Origin: Edaphochlamys debaryana
Taxonomy: Eukaryota > Chlorophyta > Chlorophyceae > Chlamydomonadales
Length of the DNA stretch: 64,000 nucleotides
Direction of reading: 5' to 3'
Assembly: GCA_016858145.1 (NCBI GenBank)
Contig: JAEHOE010000034.1
Span: 744,001 to 808,000 of the forward strand
Notes under the pieces: generated by a model
Seen by the model: only the letters and a program-made list of their open reading frames with translations
Told to the model about the DNA's origin: nothing
Databases searched by the model: none
Shown here: positions 1 to 10,656 of the stretch, piece after piece
How the letters are laid out: every line of letters starts with the position of its first letter
Position numbering within the stretch: position 1 is the first letter of the stretch
Program-made: the position numbers and the translations under genes

Positions 1-966
1 CCGCGGGGCCGTCCTCGGCTGGGGAGCTGGAGTCCAGAGCGGGCAGGGATTCAGGAGCTGCCAAGGCCGGAAAGGAGGACTGAGCCTCCTTGCTGGGCTG
101 GCCAGGCTCCCAGCCTGTCGACGCCAGACCTCTGTGGGATTGTAAGGAACGAGCACTGGATAGGGTGAGAGTAAAGGGTATGGAGCTGTGTGCGGCCGTA
201 CATCACGGGGAGCGCCTCAAGCCCCGCTTAACAAGCATTTGGGATAAGTGGATTAAGGCCTGCACCTGTAGCGGTGAAGCCAGCGGGCCTCCCACAGGTG
301 GGCAGCTCGCTGCATTGCCGATCATGCAAGGCAGAAGCGGTGATGTGGGCAGCGGTCTAGGATCCTCACGCATGTACCGTCCATCACACTACAGGAGTGT
401 TCGGCAAGCAACTGCAATGGGATGGCTTGGAAAGCATTATGCGGAAGGCATACATGGGACTACATGGAGATGGGGCTTGCTGTCGTACCGTCGTGCGCCG
501 AGCGCTGTTGACATGGGTACTTCCGTCTAGGGGCAATCGGGCAGTGGCGGACAAACCCCCACACCCATTGCATTAAGTTATGCAGCAGCAACCCTTCGCT
601 GTGCGGTCACCAGTATGCTGTGATGCTCGTACTGATAGCCGGCACGTATATGCCGGTAACCGGCATGTATGTTGCGATGTTGGGTACCCTGACAGCATGC
701 GCAGCACTCGTCACGAGCATCGGCTGAGCAGGCGTTGTTCGCGCATCGAGTTGGGGATTGTGTCCAGACCCGTCGGAGCCTGACGTTGTAGTAGTCATAA
801 ATATGGCCAGATGAGCATGCTGGCCTGAGGTTGAGAAGTGCTGTAATTACTGGTGACCCCACTGGTCCATCGAGACTCTCATGCGTCACGTGACGCATCA
901 GAGAGCTTTCTATGAGCACCTGCGTTCCTGGACTCCCATCCTCCTCATCTCCACGTTGGAGGGGCG
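1..966. other. Left flank without a supportable gene
   Basis: Several overlapping open frames occur on both strands, but none shows recognisable motifs or consistent splice boundaries. A short perfect inverted repeat (7-bp arms around one base) lies at 651-665. The LINE fragment that starts near 967 may extend leftwards in decayed form, but I could not follow its frame upstream. Confidence 0.5.
651..665. repeat. Short palindrome TGCCGGT-A-ACCGGCA
   Basis: Two 7-bp arms are perfectly complementary around a single central base. The flanks (GTATA / TGTAT) extend the symmetry imperfectly. No function is evident. Confidence 0.6.
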
Positions 967-1695
967 TTGGAGGGGCGCCTGTTGGAGGGGCGGAGTCGTG
1001 AAACGCTCTTCTCGCGAGCGTGTAAGGACGATATGGTGGGGGTGCAGGTTGATTTCCTGAAGGCGTGTGTGGGAGCGGCGAAGCCTCCGTTGCGGCTCTT
1101 GTTTCGTGAGTGTGGGCAGCTCCCGTTGCAGTATCATTGGTTAGCGTTGGCATGTGGTTTCTGGAATCGGCTGGTGAAGGATCCTGGGTCTGCCTATCGA
1201 ACTACGTTTGTGGCTGATGTAGGGTTGGCCCTGAAGTTTAAGGGGCGGCCTGAGTTGGATTGTTGGGCTGACAAGATGCTTCGGGTCTTAGGTGCTCTTG
1301 GGTACGAGTGGCCAGCTGTTGGTGGTGATGCTGCACCTCAATTGCGGTATACGGCTCATTTGCTCAACGTGGAGTGGGTTCTGGATGCGTTTCGGCAGCG
1401 GTTGATGGCGGAGTGGACGGGGCCGCAGGAGCACTCGGATCCCCGCACTTGGACTGGGGAAGGAGTGACGCTATGCCGGTACAGCGCTTGGATGAAGCGT
1501 GTGTGCAAGATATGCCATCAAGGTGTGGAAGATGAGCTTCATGTGTTGTTCGAGTGTGAGGGCTATGAGCAGATTCGGCATGAGTCTGGTTTGGGCTTCC
1601 ATGGAGGTGATGTGGGTTCCTTTTGGCAGCAATGTCCACGTGCTCTTGGGAGCTTCTTCCATCGTGTCTTACAGCGGAGAGCTAGTCGTATCTGA
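967..1695 (+). mobile_element. Non-LTR retrotransposon (LINE) 3' ORF fragment with RT-associated zinc finger
   Basis: An uninterrupted frame of about 240 residues ends at 1695. Near its C-terminus it carries CKICHQGVEDELHVLFEC, the C-x2-C-x8-H-x4-C pattern of the zinc-binding domain (zf-RVT type) found after the reverse transcriptase in many plant and algal LINEs. The preceding part is hydrophobic and Trp/Leu-rich, as expected for the region between the RT core and the finger. No RT catalytic motif (YADD-like) or endonuclease is present, so this is a 5'-truncated copy, the usual outcome of LINE integration. A short TCTG/TGTC microsatellite follows at about 1758-1780 and could be the element tail. 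The family assignment rests on the finger pattern only. Confidence 0.6.
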
Positions 1696-1757
1696 GTTCT
1701 TGGTGTGGCCCGACTCTGGCCCTAACGGAGCGTGCGGGTTGAGTCGACACATGTAAC

Positions 1758-1780
1758 CTCTGTCTGTCTGTCTGTCCACC
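1758..1780 (+). repeat. (TCTG)n microsatellite
   Basis: About four to five copies of a CTGT unit lie just downstream of the LINE fragment. LINE 3' tails are often simple repeats, so this could mark the end of the inserted element. Confidence 0.6.
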
Positions 1781-2055
1781 AGCCGCACACATCTAGGTAT
1801 GGATCCCAGCGATGTGCCGTTCCCAAAGGCCATGCAAGATGCGACATGAACTCTCCCGACACACAGCATCAACTGCCGGCTCTATGGTGGGGATGAGCTC
1901 CTACTGCCCATCCAGCCCCATCCTCGGCGTGCCTTCCGACCTCAACTTGCGCCTTGCCCGTCTGACAAGAAGTGCGCGATCAACCATTCCAGCAACCCCC
2001 TTCGGACCGGACCTTCTCAGCTCCATACCCTTCTTCTACTTTCTCAAGCCCTCAC

Positions 2056-2060
2056 TTACA
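2056..2060 (-). promoter_or_regulatory. Putative polyadenylation signal TGTAA for gene C
   Basis: TTACA on the given strand reads TGTAA on the minus strand, about 240 nt past the stop of the minus-strand LRR gene. TGTAA is the usual green-algal polyadenylation motif. Confidence 0.4.
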
Positions 2061-2296
2061 CCAGCTACTGTAACGTGTCGAGCTGCTGAGCTCAACACCA
2101 GAACCAAACACCGTGACTTAAACCCGCACAGATCTTCTCGACGCTTGCAACCTCTACGCTACCACCCTCTCTTCCGGAGGCACACCCTGCCTTGCAACTT
2201 CAATCCCACCGCCCCATCTGGGTTAACCCAGCCCTCGAAACTCTGTTGAAAGCGCCCGACCCACATCCCCAAGTCCCCAAGGCCATGGCACTGCCT

Positions 2297-4637
2297 CTAG
2301 GTCACCACCTCGTTAGGGAGCCTGTCGACCAGAACACGCACCGCCATCGCCCACTCCACCCGCTGCTGCAGGCTGGGCCCTCCCTCGCCGGTGCAGCTGG
2401 CGGCCCACAGCTCGCCCATCACCTGAGGGGGGCACAGGGTGGGGGGCGATGTGGGTGGGGTGGTACGGCAGGTTTGGAGACTTCGGAACGTGCGTGCAGG
2501 TGTACTGAGCTACTGGGCTTGGGGTAGGTGGCGCATGCCTGCGCGGCGTGCAGTACGGGCGAGTAGAGCATGCCTACACGGCATGCCTACCCAGCAGCCC
2601 ACCTCATGCAGGGCAACCTCAACGGCATGCGACGCGGAGCTAAATCGGTTTGGAGCCAGCACCCACACCGCCTTGCTCCCATCCCCCGCAGCCGCCACTG
2701 CAGCGGCCACCGCCTGCAAGGCACCTTTCAGCGAGCTGCACTGCAGTAGAACTGAGGAGGCGGCCGTCACGGGTAGGCAGGAGAAGATGAGTGAGCGGTT
2801 GCCCGCTAGGGCAGCTCCCGCCGCTGCCCGCGCTGCACGCTGCAGGTCCTGGGCCCAGGCCTTGAGCGCTTCTGGGCTGGGCCGCTCCAGCGCAGCCGCA
2901 GCAGCAGGGCCCCGCAGGACCAACATGCGGTGGCTGAGTGAGACCTCCTCCACGGCAGCCCCCTGCCCGGAGCCGACTGCCGCACGCGCGGTGCCGCCGC
3001 CGTTGGGCGCTGCGCCTCGCGTGAGGTGCTGCAGGGCCATACGGAGGACAGCCTCGGGCGGCGGCAGGTCCCTGGTGAGAGGGGCGCGAGGCGGTGATGA
3101 CGACGAAGCCGAAGGCAAGTCCAGCCAGATGCTGTGACGACGCGGGCTGCTGCCATTGAAGAAGAGCATGTTCACAGGCCCCAAAGCGGCGAGGGCGCCG
3201 CAGACGTCGGCAGCGGTCCGTCCTGAACAAACCATGATTACGTCGAGCTGTGCACGGTCGCTACGTCTCCACAGCGGCAAGAGCGGTGCCAGGTCGGTGG
3301 CCCACTCGGCATCCAGGACGAGGGTCCGGATGCTCAGGCTCTCGAGCCGCCCTCGCAGGCCCAGGCACGGCAGCAGCTCATCCCGGGCCAGGGCTGCCAA
3401 ACTGTATGCATTTGTACAGGCAGCCGACTCCCGGGTTTCGAGAGAAGTGATGCGCCCGCCGGATAGCCCGAGGATCGCATCAAGATGGAAGAGGAACCCG
3501 GTATCGAGGGTCTTGAGGGAAGGTGGGAGGAGGCGTAGGAGCGTCTCAAGGGTGCGGCCCGGCCCCAAGTCGATGTCGAGGACGTGCAGCTTCAGGGCCT
3601 CGAGCCGTGTAAGCTGGCCGGTAGAAGCTGCTGCCGTCGGGGTGAGTGTGTTCTGGTCATTTGCCTCTGGTTTGAAGAGGTACCAAACATCCAGCCGTCG
3701 CAGGCTGCCCCCCAGCGCCTCCACGCCGGTCAGGCCGGGGACGCCGGGCAGCTCCAGCTCCTCCAGCGTGCCCAGGGCCGCCAGGGCTGGGGGTGGGCAA
3801 GTGGGTCGGGAGGGGAGACAGTGAGCAGCAGGGCGGTGCGTAAGGTTAACCCAACACGTGCAACTGCCTTGTGGCGGAGGGCGGGGGCTGCCGTTTAGGA
3901 TGCAGGTAAACGGCTTCCGTGCAAGGTCCATGCCCCCCAAGGTTTTAGACAAGCTAGCGCACCCGTCTCACCCGCATAGGCCTCCCCAGCGTCGCCAGGG
4001 CTCCAAGTGGAAGGCAGGCCGACCAGGTCCAGCCTCCGCAGGAACGGTAGCGAGTCCGCCAGCGCGCCCACCGCAGCGCCAGAGGGCCAGCGCCAGGCGG
4101 GGGGACAGGCTCCTCGCCGTCCGAGCCATCGGAATCCCCGCCCTCCGAGTCCCCGCCTTCCGAGTCGCCGCCGTCAGAATCACCGCCATCTGAGCCGCCG
4201 CCTTCCGAGGTGACGGCATCGGGGGCTGTGCCCTGCACCAGCACCACCTCCTCGACCCGCCGCCGCGCCTGCTCCGCCAGCCCGGCGAACGCTGCTGGCA
4301 GCAGAGCGCTCACGCCAGCCGGAGCTGCAGCAGGCAGTCGGATACTGAGGTAGATGCCTCCTATTCTGACGCAGCGCTCCAGCAGCGCTAGCGGCTCCGC
4401 GAGGGCGCCATCCTGGCCCAGCCAGAGCGTGAAGAACTTGGGCCGACGGACGCTGGTCTCCACAAAGTTCCGCATCGCCCGGCATGTCAAGCGAAGAGAA
4501 GCAATGCAGCGATAGCCAGCGAGCTCGTCAAAGAGGGCGTCCACGGCTGGCAGCTCGAGCTTCTGCAGAACGTCTAACAGCGCAGGCGCCTGCTCGGCAA
4601 CCCCGGGCGCCTCATTGATAATGGCAGCGACCTCCAT
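2297..4637 (-). pseudogene. F-box-like / leucine-rich-repeat protein (paralogue C), apparent internal frameshift
   Basis: Three exons are proposed on the minus strand: 4637-3972, 3786-2603 and 2422-2297. The N-terminus has an F-box-like helix pattern (LRLTCRAMRNFVE). An acidic Ser/Gly/Asp/Glu repeat at about 4110-4215 follows, then LRR-like segments (LPFLRRLDLVGLP, LEELELPGVPGL, LKTLDTGFLFHLDAI). The frame that runs from the start ATG through the acidic repeat differs from the frame encoding the first LRR before the 3972 donor. I found no plausible intron between them, so a frameshift near 4060-4180 (or a sequence error) must be assumed. The other junctions keep phase. It is paralogous to genes A and B downstream: same overall plan, matching segments (SPEALKAWAQDL versus TALKAWLEELT), and the same phase-0 intron before a short last exon. 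Function unknown; F-box/LRR proteins usually recruit substrates to SCF ubiquitin ligases. Confidence 0.6.
4110..4215 (-). repeat. Acidic Ser-Gly/Glu-Asp coding repeat
   Basis: Tandem units of about 15 nt on the minus strand encode repeating Gly-Asp-Ser-Asp/Glu-Gly. The tract lies just before the point where gene C changes frame, so repeat slippage is a natural suspect. Confidence 0.7.
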
Positions 4638-5437
4638 TGGCACGTAGTGGCAACGAGGCAACGAGACCGCCAGCGGTGAGCTGGTGAGCTCAAAATCTTC
4701 GCGCCAGTATGATGTAGGGGGTAGTATGATGTGGGGGCTGCGTAGCGAGCGTAAGTTGCGCTGGTTTTGTTAGCGCGCTCAAGGAGCAAGGCCCGCACGT
4801 CGCGCTCCTGCGGGTGGCATGTCGCGCGCGCGTGGCGGGGTGGGCCCCTGCCCCGACAGCCCCGCCGGCCCCCCCCTGCCGCGGAAGGGCGCTCCTGCCC
4901 GGACTCGCACGTCGGCAGACTGCGGACGCTCGGCGCTATGCACCAGCTGGCACCAGCCCTTGCCGACAGCGTATCGGTTCACACCATGTCAGGCACGGGC
5001 CCAGGGCACCAGCTCCACCCCGGCCTGGACTTCACTCTTTTCACCCTAAGCCGTGGCCGCCGTCTTCCTGCTCTCGTCGAAGCCACGGATACGCATTGCC
5101 GCTTTGCACTCATTCCTGTACGCAGGGCTCTCCTGACGCCGCATGTCATGGCACATGTCCGGGTCCACCTGCACGGGGTCGCAAAAGCGACATGCTCATC
5201 GAGGCGGCGATACACTCAGTATGGCAATGCGCCTCCAGGGGTTTGGTGATGCGTGCGTACATTGGTCAGGTGGATGCGGCGTTTTGTGTGTCTGGCCCGC
5301 TGCCGGCTCCCCAGTCCCCATACGCCATACGCCGTCTGCACTCAAACTCAACTCGCTCTACAGCACTACCTCAGGGTACCTAGACTTACCTGCAAGGACC
5401 TTGTCTGAGTAGCGACTGCTCGCTTGCCCTTCCCTCA
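4638..5437. other. Divergent intergenic region between gene C and the ARM-TIR-SAM gene
   Basis: About 800 bp separate the minus-strand ATG at 4637 from the plus-strand ATG at 5438. Both promoters should lie here. I see no clear TATA box or gene-like segment. Confidence 0.4.
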
Positions 5438-8400
5438 ATGCGGCAGCTTCAGGGGCGCCACGCCCATGTGCGGGCGCCTGCCAGTCGAGGCTTACTTGCG
5501 CCGCTATCTCGGCGCTGCGGGCGGACGAGGAAGGCGTCGCAGGCTGTAAATTCAGCCTCTAGCAATGGAGCCCCGGGTGCACCAAGCAAAATGGGCGAGC
5601 GCCCAGCTCTCAGCCACAGGCTTAAAGCGGTGGCCACGGAGGTCAGCAGCGCCACGAACGTGGAGGCTCAGCTTGCAACTTTGCAGCGCTTTCTCCCTGG
5701 TCCGGGCGCACAAGAGCAGGAGGACTATCTCACGGGTGCCCTAGCAGCAACAAACGCCGTTCGGGCCTGCGTCGCGGAGGTCGTTAACACGAAAGCGCCG
5801 GGTGAGCAAGCCCTGGGCTGGGGCCTCACTGGAGCGACAGCAGCCAGCTGACTGTCATGTGGATTGCCTGCAGGGACAAAGACGCTGCAGACAAATATCG
5901 TCAACGGGGGCGCCTTGGAGCCGCTTGTGGCGCTGGCTCGGCGAGGATACCCGGAGGCGTTTGAGGCGCTGCAGATTCTGTGCTTCCGGAACACGCACGT
6001 ATGCCAGCAGCTGGTGGAGAAGGGCGTAGGTGAGGAGGGGTGGAGGCAGGGCATGCGACATGGGCGGGCTTTCTGCGACGCGGGGCGCCTGGGACTTGCC
6101 TCGCCAGGCATCTAGCTATGGGTTTCGTCCTGGTCCTCGGGGGGCTGTAGGAGCAGGTGCACTGGTGGGCTGCCCAATTCCTGCAGCCGTCTCGTGCGCC
6201 TGGCGCGACGCTTGTCGGGCAAGCCAATCCCCGCACTGTATCTGGCGAGGCAGCGCGGGGCTGGTATCAGCGATGCTCCTCCAGACGGACGCATAAAACG
6301 CCGGTCGTTTGGGCGCCCCCGTGACTATCGCCGGCGGGGCCGAGGTGGTGCCCCGCCCTGCCGGCGCAGTCGGACGTAGCCCTTCACCCTGCACCGTCAA
6401 CGTTCACCTCGAGGATGCTGAGCCCCTCCAGTGGCGGCCGCCAGCCCGCATCTTTCCACGCCCTCTCCCTCTCCCCACCCCCCAGCCCTCGACCGGCCGC
6501 AGCCCCGGATGAAGCACCACCGTTTTTCACCCCGCTCTCCGATTCACCCACCCTCCGCCCCCGCCTAGAGCACCTTACCAACCACACCCCCTCACCTCCC
6601 ACCAGCCCACCAGCCTTCACCCAAACCCCGCCTGAAACCCCAAAACCCTCCATCCTTTCAACACCTCCACATGCCACCTTCCCTCCAACTGCCCTTCCCC
6701 TCACCTCCCCTTTACCTCCCCCCTCGCCCTCCCTCCCCCACCCTTCAGTCGACCTCATCGCCAACACGCTCCACGACTCGGCCGTGGACCTGCAGGCCGC
6801 GCAGTGCTTCCTTCTCACAGCCCTGGCGGCCTTCGCCGACTCCACGCACAGCCCCATGATGCGGAGCGGCCTCGTGCCCAAGCTCGTCATGCTGTGCCGG
6901 ACAGACGTGCGTGCCGTGCGCGCCCGATTCTGGAGATAGCAGGGCCCGGGTGGGGCGAGGCCGCCAGGCCGCTCTCGCATGGCTGCATGACTGCACGGCA
7001 CACGCGCGGCTGGAAGTCGAACGGTCGCGCTGGTCCAGCCGTGGGGCGCATGATCTGGGTTGGGCGGGGTGCTGCGCGTAGGCGTCCCTCAGTGCCGCAC
7101 GTCGTGCCTGGACCCCTCCACACCCCTCTTCACCCGCCCCGCCCCGCCTCGGCCCCTCGCAGGTCTCGGGCGTGGCCGTGGAGACCGGCACGCGCACCGC
7201 CACGCTGCAGACTCGCGCCGCCGCCGTGCTGCGCAACCTGGCGCACAACCAGCGCAACCACGCCACGCTCATCCAGGCGGGGGCCGTGGAGCCGCTGGTG
7301 GACATCATGCGGGGCAGCTCGGTGAGCGGGCGGTGGGGGCGGGCGGTGGGGGCAGCGAGTTAAAAATTACGGAGTATTGGAGTGCAAAGGGAGAGGTAGA
7401 GCAGCAGCCAGCGGCAGCGGGGGGCCGGCATGCGTGGGAGGGAGCGTGGGAGGGAGAGTGGGAGCGTGGGAGGGAGCGTGGGAGGGACCAGGCAAGGGGC
7501 GGCGCGGAAGGGCGTTGGGGAGTCTGGGCATGGGCGGAGCCGGGGTTTTTCGTGGGATGTTCGTGGGAGGAAGCGTGGGCGTCTGGGGTTGGGTGTGGGC
7601 CCGGAGTCCGGGGAAGGGGCCCTCCTCATCGTTTTAAACCCGGGGTGTGGAGCGTATTGTGGGGACTAGGGCTTTGATGTCGTTCCATGGGTAGGAGCAC
7701 GGGCAATAAGCGAGTAGAACTTGGGGCGAGGGCCGGTGGCGAGGGGTCGAAGCTGCGGTGCCGCCGCCAGGACGTGGGAATGAAGCGTTCCTGTGGCAAC
7801 GGTTCGTGCTGGGACGCATACGGGCGAGACCCTCCCGCCTTGCCCCTACTGGCACCACCGCTCGCTGGCAGCCCCTTTCCTTACCTAACAAGCCAACCCC
7901 CACCCTCCCACGCCCCCAGGACCCTGCCTCCCGCATCAACGCGGCCGTGGCTGTGGCCTGCCTGGTGGGGCACGAGGAGGGCAACCCGCGGCTGCAGCTG
8001 GACGAGGAGCTGGTGGGGGAGATGCTGGACGTGCTGGACGCGGCGTGCCAGGTGGGGCCCAGTGTGGGTTGAGGGCGATGGGGTGGATGGGGGTGCAGGG
8101 CTGTGGTAGAGGGGTGGCAATGCGGGGTGCTGGTGGAAGTTGCGGGTGGGGGGTTGTGGCCCGGGGATGCGCTGCGGGGCTGGTGGGAGAACGCGGAAGT
8201 TGCTGTTGGGAATGGTGTGGCTGAGGGCCAGGCACGGGCGCGCACCCTGGTGACGCAGCATCCCCATGGTCTGCTCGGACGCTCTGTGCTGGGCGTGCTG
8301 AGCCTTGCTGTGCCGTGCTCCGCAGGGCGCCATGCAGCACGGCATCTTCTGGACTGTGTGGAAGCTGTGCCAGGGGCTGGCCTCACTGTCGGTGAACGAC

Positions 8401-10656
8401 AAGAACAAGGAGATGATTACGGCCAAGGTGGGCGGGAACAGTTTGCGTGTGCTTCGGCGGGGCTGCCGAGCTACTCAGGCTGTTGGCATCGCAGCCGTGT
8501 GGGGCCCCGCCCCGTGCCTCGACTGCGTCTGGCGCCCCGCCAAACCGGCCACCTGGCCCTCCCATATCCCTGACCACCCCACTACGCCACCCCCACCCAC
8601 CACCCACCACCCCTCAGGGCGGCGTGGAGATCCTGGCGGAGGTGGTCATGGGCCGCCACCACAACCAGGAGACGGCGCACCGCTTTGCGCTGTCGGCGCT
8701 GTGGAACCTGGCCTTCAACGAGCGCTCCAAGCAGGTCATCGTGGACACGCCCGGCCTGGTCAACTCGATCCGCAACATCCTGGCCTCCTCAGAGTCCCCC
8801 AAGACCCGGGAGGTGGCCAAGGGAGCGCTGTGGACGCTAGGTGCGCCAGCGCGTGCAAGGGGCCTGGGCGAGAGCGGGGCCTGGTGGCGGGGAACCCGGT
8901 AGCATGTGGAGGGCTGCACGCTTCAGGCAGGAGGGCGAGCCTAACATGGAACCATCTGCCTTCTTGCTCACGCCTCTCGCTCGCCCTTGCCCTTGCCTTT
9001 CCCCCGCAGGTCTGGAGCAGGACGTCAAGAGCCTGCAGGAGGGCGGTGGGCGGTTGGTGGCGGTGGACGAGATGGAGGCCAGCACGCAGCACGTGATGCT
9101 GTCGTACGAGTGGGGCTGCCAGCAGAGCGTCATGCTGATCAAGTCGGAGCTGCAGAAGGCTGGGTACCAGACCTGGATGGACATCGACAAGATGAGCGGT
9201 GAGCGGCCGCGTGGACTGCCAAGCCTTGCTTGGGGCCAGACCGCCTGCGGCAACAGCGAACAGCACCCCGGAAGTCTGCTGCTATGTCCTGTTGCTGACG
9301 AGCAGGATGTCTTTTTATCCCCGCCCCTCACCAGGCTCCACTCTGGAGGCCATGGCCAAGGCCGTGGAGGACTCCGCGGCGGTGCTGGTGTGCGTGTCCA
9401 AGCGCTACAAGGAGAGCCAGGCCTGCCGCACGGAGGCCGAGTACGCCTTCCAGCAGCGCAAGAAGATCGTGCCGGTGCGTGCAGGCCCTGCGGCTGCACC
9501 TGCTCGTAAACCTGCTTCCGCCAACTACAGTATCGGTTGACGTCTGTACCCCGCCCCGTGCACAATGCTCATTACCCGACCTCGGCGCCCCTCAGCGGTG
9601 TGCGCTGCCCCCGCCTTCCTGCCCTCTCACCTGCCCTTTCCTCTTCCCGCTGCCCCCCCTGCAGGTGCTGATGGAGGCTGACTACAAGCCCACCGGCTGG
9701 CTGGGCGCGCTCATGGGCACGCGGCTCTACTTCAACATGAGCGACCCGCGCCAGATCTCTGGCAAGATGGGCGGCCTCATCAAGGAGCTCGGAGACGCGG
9801 GCCGGTGAGCTTTGGCGCTTTGGGGCCCCGCACTGCACCGGCCGAGGCCCTGCCTCCAGCCCTGACCGCGCCCGTGCTCTCCCCGCAACCCGCTCCTGCG
9901 ACCGCCTCCCCCACCTCTGCCGCCTCTCCTGCAAGCCCTCATCCCCCACACCATACTTGCACCGCCGCACCCCTGCTCGCGTGCCTTCTTCGCACCTTTG
10001 CCCCATCTGTATCGATCCCAACTGCCTCAAACCCCACTCCATGCTTGCACCGCCGCAACCCGGCTCACGCGCCTCCCTCCTGCACCCTCTCTGCTCCTCA
10101 CGCGCACCATTACAGGACCACGGCGCAGCAGCCCAAGGACGCGGGCGCCGCCGCCCGCGCCGCCTCTGTGGCCATCGCCACAGCCAGCGACCGGGCCGAC
10201 TCGTGGAACGTGTACGAGGTGGAGGAGTGGCTCAAGCGCGTGCGCTGCGCCGAGTACGTGGGCGTGTTCCGGGAGCACAACATGGACGGCGTGGCGCTGG
10301 CTGGGCTGTACAGGTGGGGAACGCGGAAGGGGGCGGTGGGCGTGGATGGGAATGGGGGCGGACGGGGGCGTGGGCGGGAGTGGGAGTGGGAGTGATGCAA
10401 GGCTCGAGTGGGGATGTGGGTTGGGCTGGGTACCGGTGCATGTGGCCGGGGAAGGACGGGTGGACGCCCTCGGGGTAGATCGCCTTCGGCCTCCGCATTG
10501 ACTCTGTGCTCACCCTGGCTGCTCCGCTTTCTTACCGCAAACAGGATGGGCGCGGACATGCGGTTCCTCAATGAGGTGCTCAAAACCGAGTTTGGGATCA
10601 ACGTGATGGGCCACCGCCTGCGCCTGGTGGAGGAGCTGAACAAGCTCTTCGGGTGA
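5438..10656 (+). CDS. Armadillo-repeat / TIR / SAM domain protein (SARM1-like domain set)
   Basis: Twelve exons join in phase to 690 codons: 5438-5801, 5874-6029, 6749-6906, 7163-7321, 7920-8051, 8326-8427, 8618-8840, 9010-9198, 9335-9474, 9665-9804, 10116-10313, 10545-10656. Residues 1-50 are Arg/Ser/Ala-rich, possibly an organelle signal; a second ATG lies at 5591. Residues ~60-432 are armadillo-like helices (AAAVLRNLAHNQRNHATLI, ALSALWNLAFNERSKQVIV). Residues ~458-585 are a TIR domain: HVMLSYEW (strand A), GYQTWMDIDKMSG (BB loop), VLVCVSKRYKES, then C-R-T-E. Glu528 aligns with the catalytic Glu of NAD-cleaving TIRs (plant TIRs, SARM1) by its spacing to the following IVP. Residues ~618-686 are a SAM domain (WNVYEVEEWLKRV, then GHRLRLVEELNKL). 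Animal SARM1 is ARM-SAM-SAM-TIR; here TIR precedes SAM. A NAD-consuming or signalling role, with ARM autoinhibition and SAM oligomerisation, is inferred. Confidence 0.88.
7433..7487 (+). repeat. Intronic G-rich minisatellite (GTGGGAGGGAGC)n
   Basis: A purine-rich, G-run repeat with a unit of about 12 nt lies inside the intron 7322-7919 of the ARM-TIR-SAM gene. The four-G-run spacing could form a G-quadruplex in the pre-mRNA. Confidence 0.6.

Noticed and set aside
578..1153. Minus-strand open frame of 191 codons
   Set aside because: Overlaps the LINE frame on the other strand; low-complexity and motif-free.
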